Origin: Paenibacillus roseus
GTDB taxonomy: Bacteria; Bacillota; Bacilli; Paenibacillales; Paenibacillaceae
DNA: 64,000 nt
Reading direction: 5' to 3'
Assembly: GCF_016424485.1 (NCBI RefSeq)
Contig: NZ_JAELUP010000097.1
Coordinates: 56,891 to 120,890 of the forward strand
Shown: piece by piece, positions 25,884 to 35,557 of the stretch
How positions within the stretch are numbered: the stretch's first letter is position 1
Layout of the letters: the number at the start of each line of letters is the position of its first letter
Translations under genes and position numbers: made by a program
The notes under the pieces: model-generated
What the model saw: the letters and a program-made list of their open reading frames with translations, nothing else
The model's database searches: none
What the model was told of the DNA's origin: nothing

Positions 25884-27995
25884 TTACTCCTCTCCACGTG
25901 GTTTTGGATGTGCAGATTCCTTTCTTCTGATGAAAAGTACATCATAAGGCTGCAGTTCGAACAGCCCTTCAAGCTTGTTTCCAGATAATGTCTCAATCAC
26001 CTCCTCATTAAATTTCACTGGAACGGGCTTATTCAGGTAATTCAAGAAGATATAGATTGCCTCATCCGCGTGCTCGCGTCTTACAACCTCAATTTCCTTC
26101 GGCGCCTCGACCCAATCAGCCAGCGAATCATGAATATGAAGGCTATCCAGAATCAATGCAGTCGTATCAACTGTAAGCACCGTTCCGCTGTAGATAACTA
26201 CCCCGTCTCCGACAGCATTCCGCACAATTGCCGCTTCCCGCTCATAATAGTCAGATGTATACCGTGCCACAACCTCGGAGTGTTCCCCTTTCGCCTCCAG
26301 CACCTCGTTAAAGTGAAAGGTATTGACGGTGGTGTCCGTTCCTTCGAACTGCACGCCCACATCGTCGGATTCATCCACCATCGTATAATCGTGAATTTCA
26401 ACGCCGGTAAGCTCTCTCAGAATACCCGGCAACGGCAGCATGCGAGCCGTATTGTTCCTGTTCTTATAACCGCTTCGCGGGCCAAAGACAACGGTTCCTC
26501 CCCCTTGGGCATAGGCGTGCAGCTTTGCCGCGTCCTCCTCGTCCAGCAGTTGGGCATTGACGCAGATTACGAGCTTATACTGGCTCAAGTCCTCAATTGT
26601 CATCGAAGCGGTATTCGGAATAACGTCGGTCATGATATGGCGCTCATTCAGCGCTTGATATACCAATTCTTCACTGCGCCACATTTGCTGGCCGATGTAT
26701 CCGTCAATTTTGTTATTGCTGTCATTATCGTAATCGTACAGGATCGCTGCTTGTGCCTTGGAATCGCTTGCAATCAGAAGCGGACCCGTCTTCTCAAATT
26801 CCTGACCCAGCTGCTTTGCTTCTTCAAGCCGCCTGTTTGGTTGATTGCCATAGTTATTCAAGCCATGCCATAGCGTTTCTGCGCCAAAGGGACAGGTGCG
26901 CCAGCGGAAGAACAGCAAGCCGTCAGCCCCATGGGCAACAGACTGCCACGCCCATAACCGCATTTGTCCAGGTTTTGGCGTCTTATGCAGATAGTCGCTC
27001 ACACCATTCAGCAAGACGGAACCGGATTGTCCGCCAGGGCCAGCCTGTTGCTCCAAAATGATAAATTTGGAGGACAGCCCTCTCACCCTGCTAAGCTTCA
27101 TACTGAATATCCGGTCCTTAAAGTATTCCGGGCTTGACTTACGCTGCATCAACGCGAAAGCAGGATACGAATCGAACGAAATGAAGTCGAGCGCTTCCTC
27201 TGTAAGCTTGGCAAAATCAATATTATCGAAAAGACCGTTGTGCGTAACGAAAGTTTCCGGATTGGCGCGTTTAAGAACGTCGTATTGCAACTTTGCGAAC
27301 CCGATCGCGGAATCGGATGTAAATCGATAGAAATCAAGCAAATGTCCCGGGCTATGATAAGTCGCTGTCGGACGGGGCAGATCAACTTGACTCCAGTCCG
27401 TATAGGTCTGCGCCCAGAATGCAGTTCCCCACGCTATGTTCAGTTCGGCCAAGCCGCCGTATTTGGCTCTGCACCATTCGCGGAATGCTTCGCGATCGCT
27501 GTCCGCGAAACTGACATCCATATGGCAATTCAACTCATTATCAATCTGCCAGCCAATCACACTTTCGCGATTCTTATAATGCTCAGCCAAAGCGGCTACA
27601 ATATTTTCGCACTTTTCAAGGAAAATGCGGCTTGTGTAATTCACATGTCTGCGTGAACCGTGATGCATGACATTGCCATAGAAGTCCTGACGCAGCGATT
27701 CGGGATACTTGGCTGTCAGCCAAGCGGGAGGCGCATACGTAGGCGTTCCCAGAATTACCTTCAGTCCATGGCTTTCACAAAGCTCGATTGCCCGATCGAA
27801 CACGTCGAAGGAGTAAACATCCTCCTCTGGCTCCCACAGGTTCCAGGCCGTCTCCCCCATGCGAACTACGTTTATCCCCATTTCCCGCATTCTGCGAAAG
27901 TCGTCGTCCCATAATTCCTCGTCCCAATGTTCGGGATAATAGCAAACCCCGTACAGAAACTGGTCCGTATGAAATGTTTTTAACTTGTTTAGCAC
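25884..27995 (-). CDS. GH42 beta-galactosidase
   Basis: 703 residues, cytosolic (no signal peptide). The GH42 barrel begins FLYGVCYYPEHWDEELW; the acid/base Glu is in GWQIDNELNCH and the nucleophile in FIILEQQAGPGGQSG. The trimerisation domain (about 390-600) and a small C-terminal beta domain follow, the full family length. It removes terminal galactose from imported oligosaccharides. A GTG at 27995 is chosen because GGAGAGG precedes it. A GTG 15 bases upstream has no site. It lies 15 bases after the permease stop, within the sugar operon. Confidence 0.93.
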   Translation of the reverse strand: MLNKLKTFHTDQFLYGVCYYPEHWDEELWDDDFRRMREMGINVVRMGETAWNLWEPEEDVYSFDVFDRAIELCESHGLKVILGTPTYAPPAWLTAKYPESLRQDFYGNVMHHGSRRHVNYTSRIFLEKCENIVAALAEHYKNRESVIGWQIDNELNCHMDVSFADSDREAFREWCRAKYGGLAELNIAWGTAFWAQTYTDWSQVDLPRPTATYHSPGHLLDFYRFTSDSAIGFAKLQYDVLKRANPETFVTHNGLFDNIDFAKLTEEALDFISFDSYPAFALMQRKSSPEYFKDRIFSMKLSRVRGLSSKFIILEQQAGPGGQSGSVLLNGVSDYLHKTPKPGQMRLWAWQSVAHGADGLLFFRWRTCPFGAETLWHGLNNYGNQPNRRLEEAKQLGQEFEKTGPLLIASDSKAQAAILYDYDNDSNNKIDGYIGQQMWRSEELVYQALNERHIMTDVIPNTASMTIEDLSQYKLVICVNAQLLDEEDAAKLHAYAQGGGTVVFGPRSGYKNRNNTARMLPLPGILRELTGVEIHDYTMVDESDDVGVQFEGTDTTVNTFHFNEVLEAKGEHSEVVARYTSDYYEREAAIVRNAVGDGVVIYSGTVLTVDTTALILDSLHIHDSLADWVEAPKEIEVVRREHADEAIYIFLNYLNKPVPVKFNEEVIETLSGNKLEGLFELQPYDVLFIRRKESAHPKPRGEE

Positions 27996-28025
27996 CAGCA
28001 GCCTCTCCACTTCTCTTTTATTTTT

Positions 28026-28880
28026 TTATCCTTTAACCGCACCAACAATTAAGCTTTTCTGCACCTGTCCGCTCAGGAAAGTGTAGATAAGAATCGTCGG
28101 CAGCGTTGTAACAACGAGTCCGGCCCCTATCGGTCCCCAGGAAGTCGAATATTGACCGACCATCGTTTGAATCCCCACCGTTATCGTCTTAAGCGAGGAG
28201 GAATTAATGAAGGTCACGGCAAACATCAGCTCGTTCCATGAAGACAGGTACGTGAAAATTGCAATGGTAGCCAGTGCCGGCGCTACAAGCGGCAACACGA
28301 TTTGGAACAAAATCTGATAAATATTGCATCCGTCAATACATGCCGCTTCTTCCAGTTCTCTCGGAATCCCCTTCATGAACCCGGAGAAGATAAAAACACC
28401 CATCGGAATGGCGAATAATGTATAGGGAATGATTAATGCCCAATAGGAATCAAGTATGCTCAATTTTTTCAATATAATAAAGAGGGGAAGCAAAGCGGCA
28501 TGTTGCGGCACCATCAACCCGAGCAGCAACAAATTCAATGTAACTTTGCTAAGCTTCCAACGCATCCGAATAATCGCATAGGAAGAAGTGAGCGACAGAA
28601 AGCAAGTAGCCGCGATCGTAATGGCCGTGACAAACACGCTGTTGGTAAAATAAACCCCAACTTTGGCCTGAATCAGCGCTTCCTTGTAATTCTCCCAGAG
28701 GAACTGCGTGGGTAGACCCGCGATATTTCCCCCGAATATCTCATTGTTGTCCTTAAGTGAGAACAACACCAACCAAATTAGCGGATATAAGCAAGTAAGC
28801 ATGCCGATGACCAGCACAATATTTAAACCGATCATCTTGATATCCCATCCGCCTTTTAACGAAATATAGTTTCTTCGCAT
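28026..28880 (-). CDS. Carbohydrate ABC permease, MalG-like
   Basis: 284 residues with six helices and the EAA loop ELEEAACIDGCNIYQILFQI that contacts the ATPase. It pairs with the upstream MalF-like permease. ATG at 28880 (MRRNYISLKG) has GGTGAAGAG upstream. It ends AVKG, typical of MalG-type subunits. The operon has no ATPase of its own; a shared MsmX-type ATPase encoded elsewhere is the usual solution in Bacillales. Confidence 0.92.
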   Translation of the reverse strand: MRRNYISLKGGWDIKMIGLNIVLVIGMLTCLYPLIWLVLFSLKDNNEIFGGNIAGLPTQFLWENYKEALIQAKVGVYFTNSVFVTAITIAATCFLSLTSSYAIIRMRWKLSKVTLNLLLLGLMVPQHAALLPLFIILKKLSILDSYWALIIPYTLFAIPMGVFIFSGFMKGIPRELEEAACIDGCNIYQILFQIVLPLVAPALATIAIFTYLSSWNELMFAVTFINSSSLKTITVGIQTMVGQYSTSWGPIGAGLVVTTLPTILIYTFLSGQVQKSLIVGAVKG

Positions 28881-28899
28881 CTCTTCACCTGCTATCTCT

Positions 28900-29775
28900 T
28901 TATTCGCTTTTGAAGGCTCTCTGTAATATAAGTGTGAAAATAATACATTCAGCAATAATAAATATGGCAATCGAGCTGCCGTAACCGTATTGATACTGGT
29001 CGAAGATCGATTTGTACATCAATGTACTGGGCACTTCCGTCGCATGCAACGGGCCTCCCCGAGTCAACACATAAATCAGATCGAAAATTTTCAGCGAGCC
29101 GATCACGGCAAAAATGATACATACCTCGATCATCGGCTTAATTAGCGGAATAGTGATCTTGAGCGCGCTCGTGATGCCTGTTGCTCCGTCGATTCGCGCC
29201 GCCTCATAAATTTCTTCAGATACTGATTTTGCCGAAGCGTACATCAAGAGCATGTGATACCCCGTGTACTGCCATAGAATAGGAACAAAAGCTGCAAGCA
29301 ACGCTTTGCTTGTATCGCCGAGCCAATCTGACTTCCATGAATCCAGCCCGATGCTTCCAAGCATTGCATTTAACAGACCGTAATCCGCGTTATAAATTTT
29401 CAACCAGAGCTGCCCAATGACAACCGTAGACATAATAACCGGAATGAAATATACGGTCCGGTATAGTACCTCCCCTTTAATACCTCTTGCCAGAATAAGC
29501 GCCAGGGCAAGCGCAATCGGCAGCTGCACGAATACAGAGAGAAGAAGCAGGATAATGGAGTTGACAACTGACTTGCCGAAGCCGTCCGTATTTTGGAACA
29601 AGAGATTGGCATAATTCTGAAGGCCGACAAAGGTTCCTTCACCGATACCGTCCCAGTCCAACAAGCTGTAATAGCCGGATAGTAAAATAGGCACTGCGAT
29701 AATTGCTGCGAACAAGATGAGCGTGGGCAAAACAAACAGAGCAATCGCCCTTCGATCTCCTAATACTTTATCCAT
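28900..29775 (-). CDS. Carbohydrate ABC permease, MalF-like
   Basis: 291 residues with six helices. The EAA loop is EIYEAARIDGATGITSALKI. AGGAGG precedes the ATG. It follows the binding-protein gene and lies 19 bases before the MalG-like gene, forming an oligosaccharide importer. Confidence 0.93.
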   Translation of the reverse strand: MDKVLGDRRAIALFVLPTLILFAAIIAVPILLSGYYSLLDWDGIGEGTFVGLQNYANLLFQNTDGFGKSVVNSIILLLLSVFVQLPIALALALILARGIKGEVLYRTVYFIPVIMSTVVIGQLWLKIYNADYGLLNAMLGSIGLDSWKSDWLGDTSKALLAAFVPILWQYTGYHMLLMYASAKSVSEEIYEAARIDGATGITSALKITIPLIKPMIEVCIIFAVIGSLKIFDLIYVLTRGGPLHATEVPSTLMYKSIFDQYQYGYGSSIAIFIIAECIIFTLILQRAFKSE

Positions 29776-29856
29776 AGTCCTCCTCCTTCCACAGCGACGA
29801 CCGGTTTACAGGCGCCGGCCGCCTCTGAGGAGTGCTGTGCCAGTTGCTCAGCTTGA

Positions 29857-31197
29857 TTATTTCTTAGCCTCATTAATTTTTTGCATCTGTGCGGCATATT
29901 CGTCAGGCGTCATTTTGCCGTCGAACAACTGCGCTACCAGATTTTTGTGCCTGTCCGCATCTTTGCCTTCAAGGAAGATATCCCACCACATAACGGTATG
30001 GGTCGCGCTCTTCAGCATCTCTACCGTCTGCTTGGTCAGATCGCTAATCTTGGACTCGTCAACGCCCGATACTTGCCAGCTTGGCAGACCCGCGCCGGAT
30101 TCGTACAGCTTATTGGACATTTGCTCGGTCAAATATTTTACAGCCTTGGCTGCTTCTTCTTTATATTTCGTATTGGCGCTTACCCACAATGCATCAATCG
30201 CGCCGCCGAAGAACTCGTCTGCTGTTCCCTTGCCGCCTTCAACTGCCGGGAACGGAATCGCGATAACTTTCCCTTTGACGAGCGACTGATCATCTTCAAC
30301 AGAACCGCCAAGCCAATTGCCCTGGTAGACCATCGCAGCCTTGCCTTGCGTGAAGTCGCTAACCATCTCGTTGTAGCCAGTCGAAAACTTGCTGTCATTG
30401 AATGCTTTTGCTGCAACCAGTTCTTGCAGTTTTGCAGCTGCATCCTTGAATGGCTGTGTATCGAAGGACGCCTGGTTATTCAGCGCATCCAGCGCACCTT
30501 GAGCGCCAGCAGTCCGAATCGCAAGGATGTCGTACCAGTACATGCCCGGCCAGAGATCCTTCTGTCCCACTACGATCGGCGTGATATTCTTCTCCCGGAA
30601 CGCCTTGACGGCATCCAGCAGTTCACTGAACGTCGTCGGAATCTTGACATTGTTCTGGTCGAAGATTTCTTTGTTGATGTACAAGGAAGCCACCGAAAGG
30701 CTGGTAGGCAATCCGTATACTTTCCCGTCATACGTCACATTTGTCAAAGAACCCGGAAGCAGCTTTTCGCTTGTGCCGTCTTTCAAATAGTCGTCAAGTG
30801 GAAGCACAGCGTTCGCTTCTACGAATGGTTTCGCAAAGCCCGCACCCCACGCATAGAAAATATCGGGTGCTTCGTTTGCGGCGATTGCCGTTTTGATCTT
30901 GGTCTTGTACGACTCCCCGTCGATTCCATCGTCGACAATCTGAATATCAGGATTGTTGCGATTCCATTCGTCCAGCACTTCGCGAAGCGCTTTCGTATTG
31001 CCGTCGTTAGGGGACGCCCATTGGTGCCACATCTTCAACGTCACTTTTTTTGTAGACGCTTTCAAATCCGATGAACCTGCAGATGAATCAGGCGACGCAG
31101 GAGTTGAACCGCTATTGCTGGAGCCGCAAGCAGCCAGACTAAGCATTACACCGGCAATGATTGTGAGCGAAATTGCTTTGATTGAAAACCCTTTCAC
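29857..31197 (-). CDS. Sugar ABC importer binding lipoprotein
   Basis: 446 residues, family 1 extracellular solute-binding protein. The lipobox is SLAACGSS (Cys24), followed by a Ser/Gly-rich linker and a two-lobed domain. The GTG start has GGGAGG 8 bases upstream. First structural gene of the importer-GH42-GH30 operon and directly downstream of the YesMN-type genes, which probably induce it. Substrate unknown; a galactose-containing oligosaccharide is inferred from the enzymes. Confidence 0.92.
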   Translation of the reverse strand: MKGFSIKAISLTIIAGVMLSLAACGSSNSGSTPASPDSSAGSSDLKASTKKVTLKMWHQWASPNDGNTKALREVLDEWNRNNPDIQIVDDGIDGESYKTKIKTAIAANEAPDIFYAWGAGFAKPFVEANAVLPLDDYLKDGTSEKLLPGSLTNVTYDGKVYGLPTSLSVASLYINKEIFDQNNVKIPTTFSELLDAVKAFREKNITPIVVGQKDLWPGMYWYDILAIRTAGAQGALDALNNQASFDTQPFKDAAAKLQELVAAKAFNDSKFSTGYNEMVSDFTQGKAAMVYQGNWLGGSVEDDQSLVKGKVIAIPFPAVEGGKGTADEFFGGAIDALWVSANTKYKEEAAKAVKYLTEQMSNKLYESGAGLPSWQVSGVDESKISDLTKQTVEMLKSATHTVMWWDIFLEGKDADRHKNLVAQLFDGKMTPDEYAAQMQKINEAKK

Positions 31198-31434
31198 AAA
31201 ATCGACCTCCCATAAAGTTTTTGTTTTCTTTCTGTACTTAGAGTACCAGCTTTCGCCTTGCGGTTCGATTCATAATTTTGACGCAAGATTTCACTATTTT
31301 TGCATGCCTGCAAGCGTAAACGGCTTTGCCGTCCTTTGACGAGCAAAAACTTCGTTTCGTGGTGAAATATAAGCCAGTTATAGCAGGAACTTTGTAAATT
31401 CTTATATTTTCAAAAAAACGCCTTTTTATAGATG

Positions 31435-31468
31435 GGAAGGACGGTTAGCGCGCGCTAACCGTCCTTCC
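31435..31468. repeat. 34-bp perfect loopless palindrome
   Basis: GGAAGGACGGTTAGCGC followed directly by its exact reverse complement. On the minus strand it lies 25 bases after the response-regulator stop, and TTTTTTT occurs about 14 bases further. It is either a long terminator stem with a displaced T tract or a protein-binding palindrome in front of the importer operon. Confidence 0.7.
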
Positions 31469-31492
31469 ACGACTCCTGTTGCCCATGAACCT

Positions 31493-33118
31493 TCATAGTG
31501 ACGTTTTTCGATAATTGTTGACGGACTTGCCAGTGACCTTCTTAAACACGATGCTAAAGTAGTGAGGGTCTGGAATTCCTACCCGCTCCCCAATCTGGTA
31601 CACTTTCAAATCCGTAGATTTCAGCAGTTCAATAGCTTTCTCCATTCGAATCCGCGTCATATATTCAATTACGGTCTGGCCCGTCTCCAGTTTGAACAAC
31701 CGGCTTAGATGACTTTGATTCAAATAGAAGGTTTTGGCGATTCCGGAAGAAGACAGGCTGGCGTCCTCTGCGTACTGCTGAATATATTCCTTAATCTGCT
31801 GGACGACCAGATTGACTTTCTTCGTATTGAGCCCATTAATATAGGTGATCATGCTTAAGCTAAAATCCTTCAAGTAAGTTTTGATAGCTGGCAGCGTATC
31901 CAGCTTGAGGATCGAATTGAAAGGCTGAACCTGCTCTATCCAACCGTCCGAGCTTTCGATTCCCAATTCGTGCAGCGCATGCAAACCGGCAGTCACTGCA
32001 TCCAGGGCCAGCAGCCTTATAGCGTCGAGCGTTCCGCTCTGAAGCGGGCCGACATTCGTGAACAGGTCCTCGATCAGCAGATCCGCCTTCTCCAATAGTC
32101 CAGTTTTGATATAGAACTTGAGCTGATCTAGTCCCTTCGGTTGCATTGGAGCATGCCCGCCAGCTAAGAAAACGAGCTCGTCATAGCAGACCACCTGATT
32201 TTTGCCAACGATAATTTTATAATCGAGCGCCTCGCTAGCTTCATTGTACGACCGCTGCAAATATTTAAGCTCATGAACCGCAGTGCCGATCCCGATATTC
32301 ACCACACACGAAAACCGCTCGATCAGTTCAGACTGGATCACTTCACAACATTCTGACAAACTCACTTCCGCGTCGTTGCTCAGCAGAACGATTCGCTTGT
32401 CGTACTCGGAAAAGAGATGAACGCTGCCCCGCCCATGAAAATAGTCGCAGATCACGGCTTTGCACTGCATACCAAGCAGCAGTTTGGCCTCTTCCCCGTT
32501 CGCTTCGGCAGTGTGGTCGAATTCCGACTCCAGGATAGCGATCTGATAATTCGCTTCATCCCTGTGTATGTTCAACCCGTAGTAAGACAGCGCTTCCTGG
32601 ATATCATCCAACTCCAGCTCCTGATGAATCAACTCATGAAGGAATTTCTCTCTCAAGAAGGGCAGATTGACTTCCAGTCTCTGCTTTAACGCCTCCAATT
32701 CATGCCGCTGGTTCCGTTCCTCCAGCAGCTTCGCCTTGATTTTGAGCGCAACTCGCTCGATCTCATTGGCATTGATCGGCTTTAATAAGAAATCTGCGAT
32801 TCCCGCATTAATGCTGCGCTTGGCGTATTCGAATTCCTCATGCCCGGTCAGCACCACGATTTGCATGCCCGGACGCTTCTTGAGAATCTGTCTGCTTAGT
32901 TCAATCCCGTCCATAACAGGCATGCAGATATCCGTTACAATGATGTCGGGCTCGAATTGTTCGACGAGTTCCAGCGCTTCATGAGCGCTCGCGGCCTCGC
33001 ACACAATCTCCATGCCAAGTTGCGCCCAATTGATTCGTCTCTTCAATAGCTCCCGTATCAAAAATTCATCGTCGACGAGCATCAATCTAATCATACTGGC
33101 TGAATGAGCCTCTATCAT
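31493..33118 (-). CDS. YesN-type response regulator with AraC output domain
   Basis: 541 residues. The receiver domain (about 9-130) has the acidic pair LMLVDDEFL and phospho-acceptor Asp63 in VTDICMP. A long middle region follows, then an AraC-type double helix-turn-helix (about 435-540; SSSGIAKTFYLNQSHLSRLF and YQIGERVGIPDPHYFSIVFK). Such regulators activate adjacent carbohydrate transport genes. ATG at 33118 has GGAGGG upstream and overlaps the kinase gene by 32 bases. An ATG at residue 9 is a weaker alternative. Confidence 0.92.
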   Translation of the reverse strand: MIEAHSASMIRLMLVDDEFLIRELLKRRINWAQLGMEIVCEAASAHEALELVEQFEPDIIVTDICMPVMDGIELSRQILKKRPGMQIVVLTGHEEFEYAKRSINAGIADFLLKPINANEIERVALKIKAKLLEERNQRHELEALKQRLEVNLPFLREKFLHELIHQELELDDIQEALSYYGLNIHRDEANYQIAILESEFDHTAEANGEEAKLLLGMQCKAVICDYFHGRGSVHLFSEYDKRIVLLSNDAEVSLSECCEVIQSELIERFSCVVNIGIGTAVHELKYLQRSYNEASEALDYKIIVGKNQVVCYDELVFLAGGHAPMQPKGLDQLKFYIKTGLLEKADLLIEDLFTNVGPLQSGTLDAIRLLALDAVTAGLHALHELGIESSDGWIEQVQPFNSILKLDTLPAIKTYLKDFSLSMITYINGLNTKKVNLVVQQIKEYIQQYAEDASLSSSGIAKTFYLNQSHLSRLFKLETGQTVIEYMTRIRMEKAIELLKSTDLKVYQIGERVGIPDPHYFSIVFKKVTGKSVNNYRKTSL

Positions 33119-34901
33119 GTTCGCTTCCCTCCGTATCCGGTATCTGTATGGTCACTTTGGTCCCATTCCCAGGTTTGCTCTCGATCTGACAGATGTGGTC
33201 GACCCCAAAGAAAATTCGCAAACGTTCCATCGTTCCTCTCACTCCGAAGCTGACAGCATCCGAATCCAGCTTCTCGCCGGATAGCAGTTGCAGCATCTCC
33301 TCATCCATCCCTGCGCCGTCATCAGCTACCTGAAGCAAAATCGAACCAGCCGCGAGATTGGCTGTTACCGTAATGACACCAGGCTCGCCTTGTGCACGAA
33401 TGCCGTGGTACAAAGCATTCTCCACCAGCGGCTGCAGAATCAATTTCGGAATGCGGCGGTTAAGAATACGCTCATCAACCTCGTAGACAACATCGAACAT
33501 GCTGCCGTATCGGATTTTCTGAATCGCCAGGTAGCTTCTTAGCCCATCCAGTTCTTCCCCGATTGTGATGATCTCCCTGCCTTTGCTTAAGTTGATACGA
33601 TAGTAATGGCCCAGCGCCTCTACAATCTCGCTAACCTCATCCGTCTTGCCTGTGATGGCCAGAGCATTGATCGAATCCAGCGTATTATATAAAAAATGGG
33701 GCTTGATTTGCGCCTGCAGCAAGTTCAACTCGGTTTGCCTCTTGATCTTATGCTCTTCGATGACTCGCTTGATGAGATTCTGAATTTCGCTGATCATGAT
33801 ATTGTAGCCGTCTCTGAGCCGACCGATCTCATTCCTCCCGACATTGATCTCCACCGGCTTAAACACACCTCGCTCAATACCTCGCATGGATGCAAGCAGC
33901 TTCTTAATGGGAGTTGTAATCATTCTGGATATAAACACCGACCCGATGAACAAGAGAATGCTGTTCATGACGATAACGGCAACACCAATCCAATTGACAG
34001 CTCTGGACTCGCTCGACAGTTCCCTTACAGGCATCATGCTGACGATATTCCAGTTGAACTGACTATCTCTAAGGTGAGAGACGATCATGTCATCTCCGTC
34101 TATCTGCATTCTTTTGACGTCGTATTCTTTGGTTTCTACCTTACTCAGATAGCCCTCCAATTCATTAGTAGCATCGTCCGTGTTGACAATGCTCTCCTTG
34201 TTCTCATCCAACAGGGTAATATTTGTCTTGTATTGATCAACGATATCGCCATAAGAAAGCTGGAAAGCCGATTCACGAATATTGAGAATTAAAATGCCGA
34301 TCGGCTTGATGCTCTCCGTATCCCGTACCACCCGAATCATCGAGACGAAGTTGCGCTTCTCATCCTTAAAGAACGCTCCTCCTCCGTTCAGCTTCAGAAT
34401 ATAAGAGCCATTATTGTCCAGAACCTCGTGATACCAGCTCGCATCTTCAATGCTGCCTAGCTTGAATTGGTTGATGCCAAGGTTGCCTACCATATATTCA
34501 TGGGATTCGTTGTCAAAGAAATAGACCGATTCGATCTGCGGCACCGCCTCGATTAAGTGCACTAAATATTCATGGACACGCTTCTGCGTCGCCAAATCCG
34601 AATATATATTGCGATTCCTTAACGTGGACTGCAGATCCTCGTTGGCTAACGTCATCTTGGAATAGTTATTCAGATTGTCGATCGTCTGATTGACACTCGA
34701 CTTGATAGAATAAAGAATTTGGATGGATGCTTCGCCAATCTTGTTATAGACCAATCTGGAATAGATTTGTTGATAGAGCAAGGTGCAGACGGTAATTGAA
34801 ATGATCAGAATCAGGACATAAAATATCGCCAATTTGTTCGTAATGCTGATATCAGATAATCGTTGCCTCACCTGGTTCATCCATTGCCTGGCAACCTGCA
34901 T
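33087..34901 (-). CDS. YesM-type sensor histidine kinase
   Basis: 604 residues: N-terminal helix (about 22-45), an extracytoplasmic Cache-like sensor region (about 46-290), a second helix (IGVAVIVMNSILLFIGSVFI), HAMP linker, a His_kinase domain with phospho-acceptor His in QIKPHFLYNTLDSI, and a C-terminal ATPase domain (NALYHGIRAQGEPG, DDGAGM). It senses an outside sugar and phosphorylates the YesN-like partner. ATG at 34901 (MQVARQWMNQ) has AAAGGAGAATG upstream. Confidence 0.92.
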   Translation of the reverse strand: MQVARQWMNQVRQRLSDISITNKLAIFYVLILIISITVCTLLYQQIYSRLVYNKIGEASIQILYSIKSSVNQTIDNLNNYSKMTLANEDLQSTLRNRNIYSDLATQKRVHEYLVHLIEAVPQIESVYFFDNESHEYMVGNLGINQFKLGSIEDASWYHEVLDNNGSYILKLNGGGAFFKDEKRNFVSMIRVVRDTESIKPIGILILNIRESAFQLSYGDIVDQYKTNITLLDENKESIVNTDDATNELEGYLSKVETKEYDVKRMQIDGDDMIVSHLRDSQFNWNIVSMMPVRELSSESRAVNWIGVAVIVMNSILLFIGSVFISRMITTPIKKLLASMRGIERGVFKPVEINVGRNEIGRLRDGYNIMISEIQNLIKRVIEEHKIKRQTELNLLQAQIKPHFLYNTLDSINALAITGKTDEVSEIVEALGHYYRINLSKGREIITIGEELDGLRSYLAIQKIRYGSMFDVVYEVDERILNRRIPKLILQPLVENALYHGIRAQGEPGVITVTANLAAGSILLQVADDGAGMDEEMLQLLSGEKLDSDAVSFGVRGTMERLRIFFGVDHICQIESKPGNGTKVTIQIPDTEGSEHDRGSFSQYD

Positions 34902-35099
34902 CCACTCATTCTCCTTTCTATCGCCTTTGCAAGCGTAAGTGGGCTTTGCCATCCCTGGGGGGGCAGAAAACGCTTACTAAAATCCATTATACAGACATTG
35001 TCAACAATCGAATAGTGGAGTAAGCGCAGCAATGGATTCAATATAAATACGCTTGTCATCGAATCTGATTGAAGTGAAAATGAAGGTTCATTGCAACAA

Positions 35100-35392
35100 T
35101 TCCATTGTAACTAGCAAGAGAGCCCTGCTTGTACATGAAGGCACGACTAAGGGCGAGCCGGATACCGGGTCCTTACTGACCGTACAGTTGAGGCCAAAAA
35201 TTTCATAGATTCGATTGCTCGTAATGACTTCTGCCGGCGAATATCCGTTTGCTGGGCAAGCGCCATAGCAATCCATACCCGCTGCCGCTGACCGCCTGAC
35301 AATTCGTCCATATGATGATTCACATATGGCGTAATATTCATCATCGTCATGGCTTTGTTCCCCGGTTGTTTAGGTTCCATTAATGTTTGCAT
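35100..35392 (-). pseudogene. Remnant of a ferric siderophore ABC ATPase
   Basis: Two pieces of one FhuC/FecE/YusV-like ATPase in different frames. The first (35392 to about 35222) gives TLMEPKQPGNKAM and the ABC signature ELSGGQRQRVWIAMALAQQT. It breaks off where Walker B should follow. The second frame continues AEVITSNRIYEIFGLNCTVS and KDPVSGSPLVVP, the normal C-terminus of these ATPases. The N-terminal half with Walker A and about 100 residues with Walker B are missing. An in-frame stop precedes the first ATG. Compare the N-terminal scar at 42576-42650. Confidence 0.8.
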
Positions 35393-35438
35393 TTAGCTAC
35401 GTCATTGAAATAACATTTTCGGGCAAAGCAAAATCATT

Positions 35439-35518
35439 TTATATGACTTGTGTCATATAAAATTAAAATAAAAACCTTATTTTATAACACTTGACTTGTG
35501 ACTATGGTCATATATAAT
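35439..35518 (+). promoter_or_regulatory. Promoter with twin TetR-type operators
   Basis: TTGACT (35491-35496), 16-bp spacer, TATAAT (35513-35518). Operator 1 is TTATATGACTTGTGTCATATAA (35439-35460). Operator 2, GTGACTATGGTCAT (35498-35511), fills the spacer. Both fit TRTGAC-N4-GTCATA. The TetR regulator encoded after the exporter is the likely ligand. Confidence 0.75.
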
Positions 35519-35557
35519 GATCTTGTCGGCTAAAAACAAAGAGGAGAGACATGCTGT

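Noticed and set aside
29881..31074. 397-codon plus-strand frame
   Set aside because: Lies antisense to the sugar-binding lipoprotein gene, which has full family features; the antisense translation is Arg/Cys-rich with no domain.
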